A DNA stretch of 64,000 nucleotides from Sorex araneus (GCF_027595985.1 NC_073302.1:280581116-280645115), one strand, 5' to 3'; shown: positions 33,401 to 45,250, counted from the stretch's first letter. The notes: generated by a model from the sequence alone, not told the origin. Made by a program: numbers and translations.

Positions 33401-34690
33401 TCAGAGATATTTATCATTATTAAATTTTATAATAGACTATAGGCTAGAAGTGATCAAAAGATATAGATGAAACATAAGGGTAACTAACTTCCACAATTCT
33501 TAGATTCTTCCAACCTGTACTATAGAGCACCTGCCAGATTAAATGCATGAATTATCAAAGTAATATACAAGTAAAATTCATAAACACTATCTGCAGAAAG
33601 AGATTTAGTTCAGAAAGTATCTTTACGCTTTTGTCTACTGATTTTGCATCTAAATTTATTATTATTTGGTAGTTGCTTCCCATACATGTTCAATTTCCAA
33701 TTTGAGATCCTAATCAATTTAGACAGTCTAAGGACTACGTAAACACATCATAAGGCAGTCCCATGAACATATTTATCAAATATTTTTACCCAGTCTATTT
33801 GCAAATTATATACTAGTTATTATCGCTTTCCTTACCAAACACATAATTAAGAAAATTAGTATATACATTAATATTTTAATATTATATATATCATGGAGAA
33901 ATACAGCTTTCACTGTCCCAATTTTATTAAAAGCAATCTGGCTAGAAAAATATATTATCTTCTAAATCACATTGTTTTATCATTTGTCTAACTTTTGGAA
34001 AAGAAAAATTAGAGAACATTTCCTTTTGTTATACTAGGATTTTGATTATTTTATTTTTACATCCATCAAACAGGATAATAAACCTCAGATAAAATCTGAT
34101 GAAAAAATAATGATAATTAAATAAAATATTGTAATTAAATTAACAGTAGGGGAAATGCAGTAACCAGAAGAAAATGATTCATTCTGATGCTCTAAAAATA
34201 TCTATTTTAATCTGGCTTTACCACAGAATGTTGTTGACCATCACTGTTGCATTGACAAGTTGTATGATTGTGTCATAAAAAATAATTATTTGATCTGATC
34301 TTTCCCTACTTTACCTCACACTATCTCAAATATATTTTTTAAAACAGAATATATAACAGGAAATATTTTCTAATTTTTGAGTGAGTTTTATTGTAAAACT
34401 TGAACATTTAGCCATACTTAGTCCAATAATTTACACCAATAAAACGGAAATATTCAAGAAAAAATATGCTTTATTCTAATATTATTTTTCCGTGTGAGAA
34501 ATCCAGCACAGCTTTTAGTTATGAATAAATCAAAGGTGCTTACATTTTTTTGTGGTTACTTTCTAACTTTCTCTCCGGTGAACTCCAGATTCTCTTGCCG
34601 TCCCATGGTTGCTCTGTGTGCCCTTGGTTCAGGCCCTTTACCCGGGACTGAAGCATTTGAAAAAGGAACAAAGGACCTTTTTTTTTTTTC
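33401..34690. other. AT-rich sequence, no gene seen
   Basis: An 84-codon frame at 34494-34748 has no recognised motif. Otherwise nothing notable. Confidence 0.4.
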
Positions 34691-34699
34691 AACAGCTCC

Positions 34700-34946
34700 A
34701 AGGGAACTAGAGGATATTACACTGTGTAACATAATTCATGAAAGGTAAACACTGTATGCTCTCACTCCATGTGGCAGGTAAAGTGTTAAAAGTGAACAAA
34801 TAAAATCAAATAAAAAAAACTTTTATATTTGCTAAAAGAACAAAGATAGCAGTTATCAGAAGGGAAGTGGAACCATGGTTGGATAAATAAGTTAAAGAAG
34901 TTAACACTGTGGTGAAGGATTAAAATCAGAACTTCTGATGGCAAAC

Positions 34947-34948
<2 letters not shown>
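34700..34948 (+). mobile_element. Ancient L1 3'-end remnant
   Basis: ACACTGTATGCTCTCACTCCATGTGG, then AGCAGTTATCAGAAGGGAAG and GGATAAATAAGTTAAAGAAG, follow L1 3' region order. Confidence 0.55.
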
Positions 34949-34981
<33 letters not shown>

Positions 34982-34998
34982 CACACGCACACGCACAC
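34949..34998. repeat. (CA)n microsatellite
   Basis: Pure CA run from 34949 to 34980, followed by CACGCACACG variants. Confidence 0.95.
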
Positions 34999-35579
34999 AC
35001 ATCCCTTTTTTCCACACCCTTTATCTTGACCAGATATAAGCTCCCTGGCCATTGTTCCTATATAAACTCCATATAAACTCCAGATTATCTCTTTTTTCTC
35101 CAACCCCATTGTCTCTTTTCTCTCCTTCCCTGCAATAAGGCAATATAAGATACCAAAGCAATTAAATTTTGAAAAGAAATAGAATTGTCACGATTTGCAG
35201 ATAATGTAATAAAATAGAGGATCCTAAAGTTTTGGCTAAAACATTTTTAGAAGTAGTAGTTTTTAATTCAAAAATTAGAATTAACTTTTATTTTTAATTG
35301 TGAGATAAACATGATTATATTTATACGTAACTTACCTTGAGGCTTGGTAAATAGCATGCACTTTTTAATTAAATGTTTTATGTTCTACTGCAGGACTATA
35401 AATTTTATGTTAAGCTTTTACTAGAATTACAAAACTCTTCTATTATTAATGAAAGCTCATATTATGAATCTGGTTTAACTGATTATATAAAAGAATTGAG
35501 TTCTAAGTTTCAGCAATCTATTTAATTTTAATGAATAACATGACAGAAATTTTTGGTTAGCCATGTGATATTGAAGAGG

Positions 35580-35812
35580 TCACTGTCACTGTCATCCCGT
35601 TGCTCATCGATTTGTTCGAGCGGGCACCAGTAACGTCTCTCATTGAGAGACTTATTGTTACTGTTTTTGCCATATCCAATACGCACGAGTAGCTTGCCAG
35701 GCTCTGCCATGCAGGCTCCATATTCTCGGTAGCTTGCCGGGCTCTCCGAGAGGGGTGGAGGAATCGAACACAGGTCAGACACGTGAAAGGCGAATGCCCA
35801 ACTGCTGTGCTA
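35580..35812 (-). mobile_element. SOR-B SINE, low divergence
   Basis: Reverse: CACTGTCACTG tail, CATCCCGTTGCTCATCGATT, GTTCGAGCGGGCACCAGTAA, CGTCTCTCATTGAGAGACTT (a sub-type lacking the CATTGTGAGACTTG form), full body, and head to TGTGCTATC. AGAGGT occurs at both edges. On the minus strand the last SINE bases keep the RTE C-terminal frame open (YWCPLEQIDEQRDDSDS). Confidence 0.93.
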
Positions 35813-36094
35813 TCTCGAGAGGTAAGGCACAGATATCAAATATTTAAGGATAAGTATTTTTTATGGCACATTTTATTATAATTTTTAAGGTCAACATTTT
35901 TCTTGCAATTGTACTGTTTAGTAATTTATGTTAATGAATCATACATCAATATTCATTTTAATGCTGCTTTGCAATAATTGAGCATGACCCTTTACATATA
36001 TTATTAAAATTTTGCTCTTACAATGTTAGTAATTATTAGTAGAGAATTTGAGAGAGTTCTTGAAAAGACAAAGAATTTATTTCCTGTTTCTAGT

Positions 36095-36245
36095 CTGCAT
36101 CAATTTTTTTCCCCTTTTTTTGCGGTGGTGGGAGAGGGGGTTAGTTTGGGGCACAGGCAGCAGGCTCAGGGATTACTCCTGGAGAAGCTCTAGGGCTGGG
36201 ATTGAGCCCAGGTCTGGCTGTGTAAGACAAGCATCCTACTTGCTG
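36095..36245 (-). mobile_element. SOR-A SINE, diverged
   Basis: Poly-T start, GCTCAGGGATTACTCCTGGA, GGGCTGGGATTGAGCCCAGG, GACAAGCATCCTACTTGCTG. Confidence 0.7.
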
Positions 36246-36339
36246 TCAGCTTCGTATTTCTATTTCTCATGTTTTTGTTAATGGTTTGTATGAAAAATAA
36301 ATGATGATATTCACATACATAAATTATGAATCTATAGCA

Positions 36340-36600
36340 GTTACAGTTTTCCACATATTTCTCTGAACGCCTGAAAATAACACTTTTGCCTTAGAGGACA
36401 GAACGTCACATATATCAAACAGGCTTTAGGGACCTTTCCGAAGAGATTTTTTTCAGGTGAATTCAGCTGTAGCTCCAAGGTGTTTATGGCTGCTTGTTTG
36501 GCCCCATCTATAGTTCTCAATTGGGTTTCCCTATCTAGAAAGTCATGTTTGTAAACTCTCTGACGACGTATGAAATGAGCGCTATTGAAATATTTCCATT
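36340..36600. other. Unique, balanced-composition block (possible conserved noncoding element)
   Basis: It stands out from AT-rich surroundings with high complexity and several CpGs (CCGAAGAG, CTGACGACGTATG, GAGCGC). A minus-strand frame of 108 codons covers it (it begins in the adjacent SINE) but matches nothing that I recognise. Confidence 0.25.
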
Positions 36601-36626
36601 TATTACTCCTTGATTTCTCTGTTTTA

Positions 36627-36863
36627 ATTAGCGGTAGCACAGTGGATAAGCCTTGCACGTGGCTCATCCAGGAGGCTCATTCTTCTGCCCCTCTAGGAGA
36701 GCCTGGCAAGCTATCGAGAGTATCTCGCCCACAGGGCAGAGCCTGGCAAGCTACCCGTGGTGTATTTGATATGCCAAAAAACAAACAAGTCTCACAATTG
36801 AGTCGTTACTGTTGCCCACTTGAGCACATAAATGAACAATGGGATGACAGTGCTACAACAGAG
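36627..36863 (+). mobile_element. SOR-B SINE, slightly 5'-truncated
   Basis: GCGGTAGCACAGTGGATAAG head, CTGCCCCTCTAGGAGAGCCT, GGCAAGCTACCCGTGGTGTA, AGTCTCACAATTGAGTCGTT and the RTE-like end AATGAACAATGGGATGACAG. Confidence 0.9.
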
Positions 36864-37044
36864 CTAATCATCAAGGAATGGTTTCTCTTTAGTTAATATT
36901 CCTTTATTTGTTATAATCATATTTAACAACTATGCATTAGTTAATTATATTCTACATTAAATATTCTCTGTTGAAATTATTCCATTTTAATTTCTTGGCT
37001 TATATCTCTTAATTTTCTTCTAAATTGCATATTTGATAGCTTCA

Positions 37045-37298
37045 CTGTATCACTGTCATCACTGTCGTCCCGTTGTTTGATGATTTACTGGAGCAGGCAC
37101 CAGTAACGTCTCTATTCCTCCCAGGCCTGAGAGTTTTAGCAGCCTCTCCTTTCTCATCTTTCCCAACGATTGGAGGTTCTTTTAGGGCCAGGGGAATGAG
37201 ACCTATCTTTACTGTTTTTGGAACACATCACAGGAAGCTTGCCAGGCTCTGCCTGTGTAGGCAGGAAACTCTTGGTAGTTTGCCGGGCTCTCTGAGAG

Positions 37299-37302
<4 letters not shown>
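37045..37302 (-). mobile_element. SOR-C SINE, head lost
   Basis: Reverse: CACTGTCATCACTGTCGTCC tail, GGAGCAGGCACCAGTAACGT. Then the SOR-C module (CTGAGAGTTTTAGCAGCCTC, CATCTTTCCCAACGATTGGA, GGGGAATGAGACC) and the body to TGCCGGGCTCTCTGAGAGG, where a (TA)n array begins. Confidence 0.88.

Positions 37303-37304
<2 letters not shown>

Positions 37305-37354
<50 letters not shown>
37305..37354. repeat. (TA)n microsatellite
   Basis: About 20 uninterrupted TA units, continuing as mixed TA/TG/CA repeats to about 37420. It joins the truncated 5' end of a SOR-C. Confidence 0.95.
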
Positions 37355-37420
37355 CATGTATATATGTGTGTGTATACATACACAGATATATATGCATATA
37401 TATCTGTGTATATATATATA

Positions 37421-37940
37421 TTGCTCTCTAAGATTTATTGTACTATCTGAACTCCATTAAATATGGTGTGGTAATTATGGAAAATAGGTAGGAAGTGTCT
37501 TATAATGTGTCACGCAGCCTCTGGTTTGGAAAGCAGCCTGGAGTGTGGCTGGGGTTGGGTAGTGGAGGTTGGGTGGCAGGGATGGGTCCCTTGGGTCAAT
37601 GAGTCTTCTCACCCTCCCCTCTCTGTGGCGCCCTGAGTGAAAAGCAGCCTGGCAGTGGTCTGGTGGCATGGCTATGGGGCCTCATTTTATACCCCCGTCT
37701 GGGAAAAGCGGCACTGAGATCGGGAGGGTGGCCCAATGAGGAGATTATCTGGTGCTGGCAGGGTGTGGCAGGATGTAGTTTATGGGTGTGATCCCTGGGT
37801 CACCAGAGATTGGGGGATAGCAGGCAAAGGATCTCTGCTTCCGGGTCCCATTGAGTCCAGAGTCCAAGGTCACAAAGTTCAGCATTATCTGGGTTCCATG
37901 GGACTTCATTCATGCGTGAATTGGTAGCATTGCTAACATA
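37421..37940 (-). mobile_element. Putative solo LTR
   Basis: A GC-rich block of about 500 bp. Read on the minus strand it could start TGTTAGCAATGCTACC (near 37940). It has a canonical TATAAAA (37685-37691) and, about 250 bp downstream, AATAAA (37434-37439), ending shortly after at ...GAGAGCA. TATA, R and poly-A signal in that order and spacing fit an LTR. No target duplication is clear and no retroviral genes are present. A diverged promoter or L1 5' UTR is an alternative. Confidence 0.4.
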
Positions 37941-38799
37941 CAATAGCTATTTTTAAACTAATCTATTCCATGAAAAGAAATTATATATAATAAATAAAAT
38001 CATTCGTTAATATTTTTCTCTTTCTGTTATTTACCTGATGCAATGCTATCATTCCTTATCACCTATAAAACCTTGAAAATCGAATAAGGAGAAAAGTACG
38101 GGTTAAATTACTTTGTTAATTTCTAAACTCAAATACGAGTTCTATCTTCAAGATTATGTGTAGTCTACCATCCTATTTTTAAACTTTAAGCCATTCACTC
38201 CTCAATTTCTTGCCTCCTTCATCTTAAATACACAGGTTAAGCTTACATTACATCTACTTTTAAATTTAGCCATTTTTTATTAACCTTTGACAAATGTAAT
38301 TAGTTTCAGTAAAACATGTTTTTATCACAAAGAGGATTTTGCACTGTAAAAGGGTATTTTATCAACACTAGTCTTTTAACTTTAAGCACAAGCTGTTTTC
38401 ACTGGATTCTTGGAAGCTATTTAATAAAGCAAGAGTCTATCAAGTTAAGTGATTATATTGGATGCTAATTTGAAAAATTAGAGGTTAACTTTGATACTTT
38501 TAAGTACAGAAATCAATCCGTCCTTTGAAACTTTGATGGTGGATTATTTAATAAATATTTATGATAATAGGTTAGGATAATCTACCAAGGCTCAATATCA
38601 CACAACAATAAAGAGATGTTCCACAACAATTTCCAGATTGGTTGGCGCTGGTACACTTTGATAGGATATATTTTTACAAATCTTTGTTCTTCAATATGGC
38701 CCAAAATAATTTGCAATGACTATCACTACTATTACATCTTCATGCAAAATACATAACAAAGTCAGATTCCTATATATTGGGTTCAGGTCAAGCATCACA
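37941..38799. other. AT-rich sequence, no gene seen
   Basis: Nothing recognisable. Confidence 0.5.
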
Positions 38800-39036
38800 A
38801 GTGTCACTGTCACTGTCATCCCATTGCTCATCGATTTGTTCGAGCGGGCACCAGTAACAACTCTCATCGAGAAAATTATTGTTACTGTTTTTTGCATATC
38901 CAATACACACGGGTAGCTTGCCAGGCTCTGCCGTGCGGGCTTGATACTCTCGGTAGCTTGCTGGGTTCTCTGAGAGGGGCGGAGAAATCAAACTCAGGTC
39001 GGCCGCGTGAAAGGCGAACGCCCAACCACTGTGCTA
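38800..39036 (-). mobile_element. SOR-B SINE, low divergence
   Basis: Same sub-type as 35580-35812: GTGTCACTGTCACTGTCATC, TTGTTCGAGCGGGCACCAGT, GGTAGCTTGCCAGGCTCTGC, CGTGCGGGC, GAGAGGGGCGG, then head to CACTGTGCTAT. Confidence 0.93.
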
Positions 39037-39112
39037 TTATTTAATGAAAATAAACTGTTTTGATCATTTTAAAAGCAAATAAATGGCTATTTTTACTTAT
39101 TTTATTTTATTT

Positions 39113-39180
39113 TATTTTTTTTGGTTTTTGGACCATACCTGGTTGCTCCCGACGGGGTTCCAGGGAATGACCCGGTGTGT
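39113..39180 (-). mobile_element. SOR-A SINE, 3' fragment
   Basis: Poly-T, GGTTTTTGGACCATACCTGG, then decayed body. Confidence 0.5.
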
Positions 39181-40639
39181 TTCATCCATTTTAAAGCTTA
39201 TATTGCAATGTTTCTATGGTCTTGTTTATCTCAATTTACCAGCATAATCATTTTTCTGAAAGCAAGAAAGAAATGCATGTATCCATTCTGCATAGCTGAT
39301 TGCCCAGCTGAAATTAGAAGGCAGTTCTTAAAAAACTTAAGGGATAATGTGAAAGAGCTAGTTATAATTTCTTTAAGATACAAATAAGAATATTTAGTCA
39401 CAGTTGAACTATACCTTTGGGTCACATTTATGTCTTAAAACTGCTTATGTTCATGTTTATAATCTTTTCACTATACATCTTTTATCGAGTATATAAGGAG
39501 AGTATATAAACAGTTCAAATACTGTCATTGATTTCATAATCACATTTTGTATAATGTGAAGTAACAGGCAATTTGAATGAAATAGTTGGAATTTGTAATT
39601 ATGCTCTTAATTATTTTATAATTGGATGCTTTACATTTATTTTTACTTCTAAACCAAAATTTGGGTGAGAATTGGGATAAAGTTTATTGTAGTTTAAATG
39701 TTTACAAGATAAAAATTTTCTTAAACTATTGTTAAACTATTAGGGATTTAAAAGTCTAGTACAAAATAATTTTGCAGTGAATTTACTTAAATATGTTTGC
39801 ATAAAATAACACAATTTGGTAAACATCAAACTTACCAGAGCTCTAGTTTAATATGTTTATATTAAAACTATTAATTTTCCCAAGAATAAGGTTTGTAATA
39901 AGGCAGGAAAAGTTGAGACAGCTTTAAACTTAATAAAGTTCTAGTGACATCATCAAGTTTAAACACATTTAAGTACTTCAAAATCCAAGTGATTTTGTTA
40001 AATGCTTGCACTCAATTCAGAAGCTTCCCCCACCACCATGAAGTCGTATCTTCTGTATTAGTTCAGTTAGCTATGCCAAAAAGGAGTATAAAAAATGAAA
40101 AGGGCCATGCCTTAATCAGTATGCTGAGGTATGCAACAATAAAATAATCTCAAAGAGGTAATTTACATGCATTATATTACATTGCTATATTTTATTCCTC
40201 TACTTTGTGTTTGTAAAATAAGCCATCAATTGAACCATATATTTAAACAAATATAAAATTTATTTAAAACATATAATAAATTGCATAACAAGAAAGGATT
40301 TCAATATAACAAAACCTACCTCTAGAGTGTTATTGAATTCTAGACAACATTTGAAATTATAAACATATATATTCACACATGTATATGAAATATGTTCATG
40401 AGTATATCCATTTGATTTTCATTAATTTAATTAGTTATAAAACTTATCTTTTTATTTTAATTTAAAATAAAAACTTGGAATTATTAGTTTGGACTATGTA
40501 ATTATAAATTATGATTTGCTTATGATAAATAAATTTACCTCTAAAATACTCCCCTTATATCTAATGCCATTGTTCAAAATATAATTGACTCCATTTTGCC
40601 AATTTACCTACTTTTTTCTCCTTTGACACTCTTCACTAA
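39181..40639. other. AT-rich sequence, no gene seen
   Basis: Open frames of up to 67 codons, none protein-like. Confidence 0.5.
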
Positions 40640-40960
40640 CAGCATCCATGTTTTATAAAGTTCTGCAAATACTGAATTTGTGAATTCATCTGTTCCTAGA
40701 TGTCTCTACATGCACGGCTCACTAAAACACTGTTCATGAAAGCTTTGTCCACCAATACATGAACCTGATTTTATGTGCTTTGGAGACCTATATGCAGAAC
40801 TGGAGACATCATGTTAAGTAAAGTGATTACACTGGGGAAGGATAAGAACAACAATCTGTCTGTGGTATATAGTATAGCATGTCAAGGGAATGGTTGATGT
40901 TAAAGAACAGTAAACAACTGGCTCCATATTACAGAAATGAGAATATAAATGTGTGTACAC
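40640..40960 (+). mobile_element. Ancient L1 3'-end remnant
   Basis: GAGACATCATGTTAAGTAAAG, TGTGGTATATAGTATAGC, AGAACAGTAAACAACTGGC follow the L1 3' order. Confidence 0.45.
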
Positions 40961-41379
40961 ATTTACATATGTATATACACACATAATGGCCTATACAAGA
41001 AATTCATAATGACCCACCATGGAATACATATAATGTAATTATTCAGTACAACTTCATTAAAAATTCCTACAAAATGCGTGGATATGTGTTGCTCAAAATG
41101 GTCTTTTCAATCAATAAGTATTCAATTTTCTTCTTATATAGATCGTTGACACAAATGGTTGAGTAGACGGTGTCAATTCACTGTCTAGTCTCATATTTTC
41201 TTTTAGATATTTGAAAAAGACAATTTAGAAGTAAGTTATAAGAAAACAAACAGCTCAAAAACAGTGGAATAATAATGTCTTGGAATTAAAGTACTATCAG
41301 AGACAGGTTTGCGACTTTAAAGTGTCTTGCCCTTTCTCACGTGTTTTTCTTATACCATGTGGAATGTAAAGAAGATCTA

Positions 41380-41840
41380 AATGTGAAATTATATTGTGTA
41401 GTCAGATAGGCAGAAGGAGAGAACAGACCAATTCTCAGAGGAGTCAGTATTGGTTGTAAAGCAGTCATTATCTGATTCCCTTCTTCTTTGCAGTTTGTGA
41501 TTGGTGTGTTCACAGAAGGTTTTTTTCTGGTGCCACATACAGAGAACTCTAATTAAGAGAGTTATCTCCATTTGTGCAGACTTGAGGGGGGGCACTTCAA
41601 TCAAGTAGAACCTGTTGAAGTGTGAATGGGTAAAGCAGAGTGTCATCAGGAGAGGTAGGTTAATTGTCAACCAAGAGGCATCACAAACAGTTGTCCCCAG
41701 CAAAATGTCCCCAAGCCACTTCGGAAACTTAAAGCAGAAATAAGCTTTCACTGACACCAGTTCTGGATGTGTTTCTCAGGATCTGACGGACTTAACTGAG
41801 CTTTCAGACACTGAAATTTCAGTTCAAATGTTAATTTATT
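41380..41840. other. Unique, balanced-composition block
   Basis: High-complexity sequence free of known repeats, with a 122-codon minus-strand frame at 41389-41757 that shows no recognised domain. Candidate conserved element or pseudogene; unproven. Confidence 0.25.
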
Positions 41841-43310
41841 ATCAAGTGACTAGAAACTCTACTCAGTGTCTGATTAATAGGTTGATTCTATTGAATAGAT
41901 TTGGAGAAGGTATAGACGCACTGTCAAAATTTGCTTGATAGTGGTAAAATTTCAAGATGGGGAAATGTTTTAGTAAAAATGGTTTGGCATGAGCTATTTA
42001 ATTTGTCTCCCGAGAATGAGTTTACGTGTCTTAAACTGTAGAGTTTATCCATCTCCTCATTGTATTCATTGCTCAACACTGGCATTCAATTTTTCCCTCT
42101 GATTTCCCTTTCTATTTTCGTTTGGCTTTTATTACTAAGTAGTCTTTCCAACACATTTCATACAGATATTTTGTTGGTGCTATTTAAATCTAATGCTTTC
42201 CCAAGAACTTAGAGACACATTGAGATCCTATAAAAACAAATTAGACAAATTTGACAAGCGAAAATTATCAGCAATTTGAAGTTAAGCCAAAAGCTTATGT
42301 ATCAATGTGTATTAAGTTCTATGAGAAATTCATCTGTAGTTTTGATATTGTGGTAGTAGCAATTGCTTCAAAACTCACTGAAAATTATGGTAATACTGCC
42401 TATTAGAGATTCTGATTATTAAGTTTTATTTTTTTACTTTCATTTTAATAAGTTTAAGTTCAAAATCAGGTACCTATTACATTGCCAGTGCCTTGTGCTA
42501 GTTTTTAAAAATTTACTATTCATATAAATATATATCATCTCACATATGTGTTTATATATGTATAAACCTGTAAGTACAGAAATATAGATGTAGAGGTATG
42601 ATTCATCAAGTAAAAGGTAACATCATATAAGTTTTGAAAAAGAAATATCTTTGAACTTAACTACTTATCTTGTTTCCTCCATTTCCTCCCCCTTTATTCC
42701 CTTGCTATTTCCAATTCTAAAAACCTCCGTTCAAATTCCTTTTTTCACTTTTATTTTACAGAATTTAACATTATTTGTGTATAAATCCAGTGATGTTTTA
42801 TTTATAGTTATAAGTAAATTCCCAAATTCAAATGTGCTCTAAATGCTAGCAATGAGAAAGCAGGAAATGACAGTAGTTTACTCAGGTGAACTGAAGAATC
42901 TTTCATAAGTTTTTATGTTATGACTTCAAGAGTCATGATCTAATAAATGATTAGTAGGTTCCAAAATGGATACAGGGGGAAAAATGCTCTAAGACTTTTA
43001 GAAAATGTTTTAATTCAGTAACAATTTCATTTATCATTACACATTTGACAGACATCTTCATTATAATCTGGCACGTCAAGCAGCCTCCCTAGAGGAAGAA
43101 AACACATTTGGGGTTTTTTTGAGCACCGACGCTGGAATACGATCGTTGTGTTGAAAGTTTGATGTGAAATTAAAACAACTCTCAGAACATTTAGAGATAA
43201 AATTATGCACACAATTTCCCCCCCAAAAAATTATTGATAAAAAGCGTTTTAGAAACATGAACTTTGGACTTGTTTTCAAATGCAAACTATGTAAATTTGA
43301 TTCCCATATC
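41841..43310. other. AT-rich sequence, no gene seen
   Basis: 43100-43170 contains a few CpGs (CACCGACGCTGG, ATACGATCG), but nothing identifies it. Confidence 0.4.
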
Positions 43311-43314
43311 AGTA

Positions 43315-43480
43315 TATTTTTTAATTTTGCTTGTGTGCCACACCCAGTGCTACTCAGGACTTACTCTGGCTCTATGTTCCAGGGTCACCCGTGGCAGTGC
43401 TCTGGAACATATGCAGTGCTTGGAATCACCCAGTTGTGTTGAGTGCATGCTCAGTGCCCGACCTGCTGTCCTTTTGCTTC
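43315..43480 (-). mobile_element. SOR-A-like SINE, diverged
   Basis: TGTGCCACACCCAGTGCTAC, CAGGACTTACTCTGGCTCTA, GGGTCACCCGTGGCAGTGCT, GTGCTTGGAATCACCC. Confidence 0.65.
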
Positions 43481-43515
43481 AGCTGAATACATTAATATCA
43501 TAATTATAAAAATAT

Positions 43516-43705
43516 GAGCTAGAGAAATAGTACAGTACTGAAAACACTTTTCTTGCACAGTGCCAAGCTGGATTTGATCTTGCTATACCTCATTGTCCCC
43601 CAAGCCCACCAGGAGTTGTCCCTAAGCACAGAATCAAGAGTATGTCCTGAGCACTGCCAGTGCGGTCCACTAGCCAATCAATTAATCAATTAATAAAGAT
43701 AAAAC
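43516..43705 (+). mobile_element. SOR-A SINE, diverged
   Basis: ATGAGCTAGAGAAATAGTAC head, GCTGGATTTGATCTTGC, CACCAGGAGTTGTCCCTAAG, then an AATTAATC repeat tail. Confidence 0.7.
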
Positions 43706-44737
43706 CTCTCAGAATGTTCCAAAATTTGATAAGCATGTGAATATAGTACCTATCTACTTACTGCCACAAAGAAAATATTGTATATTTAATAGATTATTCT
43801 CCTTTTCCATTTCTTCATGCAAGTAAGTCTCCCATGTTTGACCATTATACTGGCTTGGTTTGTAGAGCGACCCTCCTCAGAGATCACACTCTTCTCTCTA
43901 AACTTTGAAATAGGTAACATTTCACTTACCTTATCTAGAGGTGTTTCTTTATCAGGACTAACCACAAAGGCTGTGTAACATAACCTGAAATCTGCTGTAG
44001 CAAAATGAATTAAGACTTGAGCATGTCATATTGATCTAGGCTAAGCACCTAATCATTAGTACTAATAAGACTTGGAAACATAATTAAGAATGCATATTGA
44101 TCCTTAGAAAACAATTATGAAAGAGAAAAAAGGAAAAAGAACTGTTGTCAATACAGAGCACAAAACATCAGCAGTACAGGCAGATGTGAAATCGCCCTTG
44201 CAACAACCAGACAAGCTTCATGTATTGAATCTATTTTTAGGGGAAATTTTCTGTTAGCAATGTCATCTAGGCCAAAATCTTTTATGATATTTTCTATAGT
44301 GGGAAATAGCCCCGATATTATAGTAATAGAACTACAAACGTAGTTCTAATATTGATTTGGATTATCAAAGTTAAACCAAAATGATTATTGACCATAAAAG
44401 CATTTTCAAAGTATATGTCAGGGTGGAATTTATGGGAATAAATCATTTGAACGCTCCAGTAAATACTGAATCTTATTTTATCAGTGGAGAAGTTGGTATA
44501 CAAAGCCTAAGATCATATGAAGGTTATACAATTTTTATGCATATCTATTTTGAGTCCAATGTCCTCATTAAATTTTCTTGAGTTTTTATTCAAAACAGAG
44601 AACATTTATAGTAGAAGCCATAGAAAAAACAAAACTCATTATACCCGTTTCAGCTACTCTGGAGACAGAAAACTAAGAAATATTTGCAAAATGTATCCTT
44701 TGTAAACAAAAAACTGCCAATGAATCTTCTTTTTTAG

Positions 44738-44890
44738 AAATTTTTTTTATTGATTTACTGTGATAGACCCTTGCAAAGCAGTTCATGAATGGATTTCAGT
44801 TATACAGTGTTCCAACACCCATCTCTCTACCAGGGTACATTTACCAGCACCAGTGTCCCCAGGTTCCTCCTATCACCCACAACTCCCACC
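44738..44890 (-). mobile_element. L1 3' UTR end
   Basis: Poly-T TTTTTTTTATTGATTTACTG, then TTCAGTTATACAGTGTTCCA, ACACCCATCTCTCTACCAGG, CACCAGTGTCCCCAGG. Same L1 3' end as at 20123 and 56472. Confidence 0.7.
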
Positions 44891-45089
44891 TCCTTTCTGC
44901 CTAAGAGAGGTGCTTCTCCCTCCCCCCTCTCTCCTTTCTATTTACTGTTGAAATATATGTATGTATAAACATACTGTTTATTAAGTGAAAAAAACTTTTT
45001 TCTCTTAACATTTCTAGTGTTTTCTCTAATAGTCATGGAAGAACTGAGACTTATTAAAGTATTATACATACAATAAACTATCTAGCTTA

Positions 45090-45250
45090 GCTAAAAAGAG
45101 AGTACAGGTGTAAGGTATTTACCTTTAATGTGATCAAATCCAGTTGAACCCCAGGATCGGCTATGGTTCCCCCAAGTACCAGCAGAAGCGCTGCCTGAAC
45201 AGGGAATCAGGACTAAGTTGTGAGCAATGCTGGGTATAGCAAAAAAAAGT
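45090..45250 (+). mobile_element. SOR-A-like SINE, diverged
   Basis: GTACAGGTGTAAGGTATTTACC, CAGTTGAACCCCAGGATCGG, AATCAGGACTAAGTTGTGAG, ATGCTGGGTATAGC, then A8. Its A tail grades into the following polypurine repeat. Confidence 0.6.

Noticed and set aside
34494-34748. 84-codon frame as a gene
   Set aside because: No motif or splice context. It ends inside an old L1 remnant.
37154-37397. Ile/Tyr repeat frames
   Set aside because: Translations of (TA)n.
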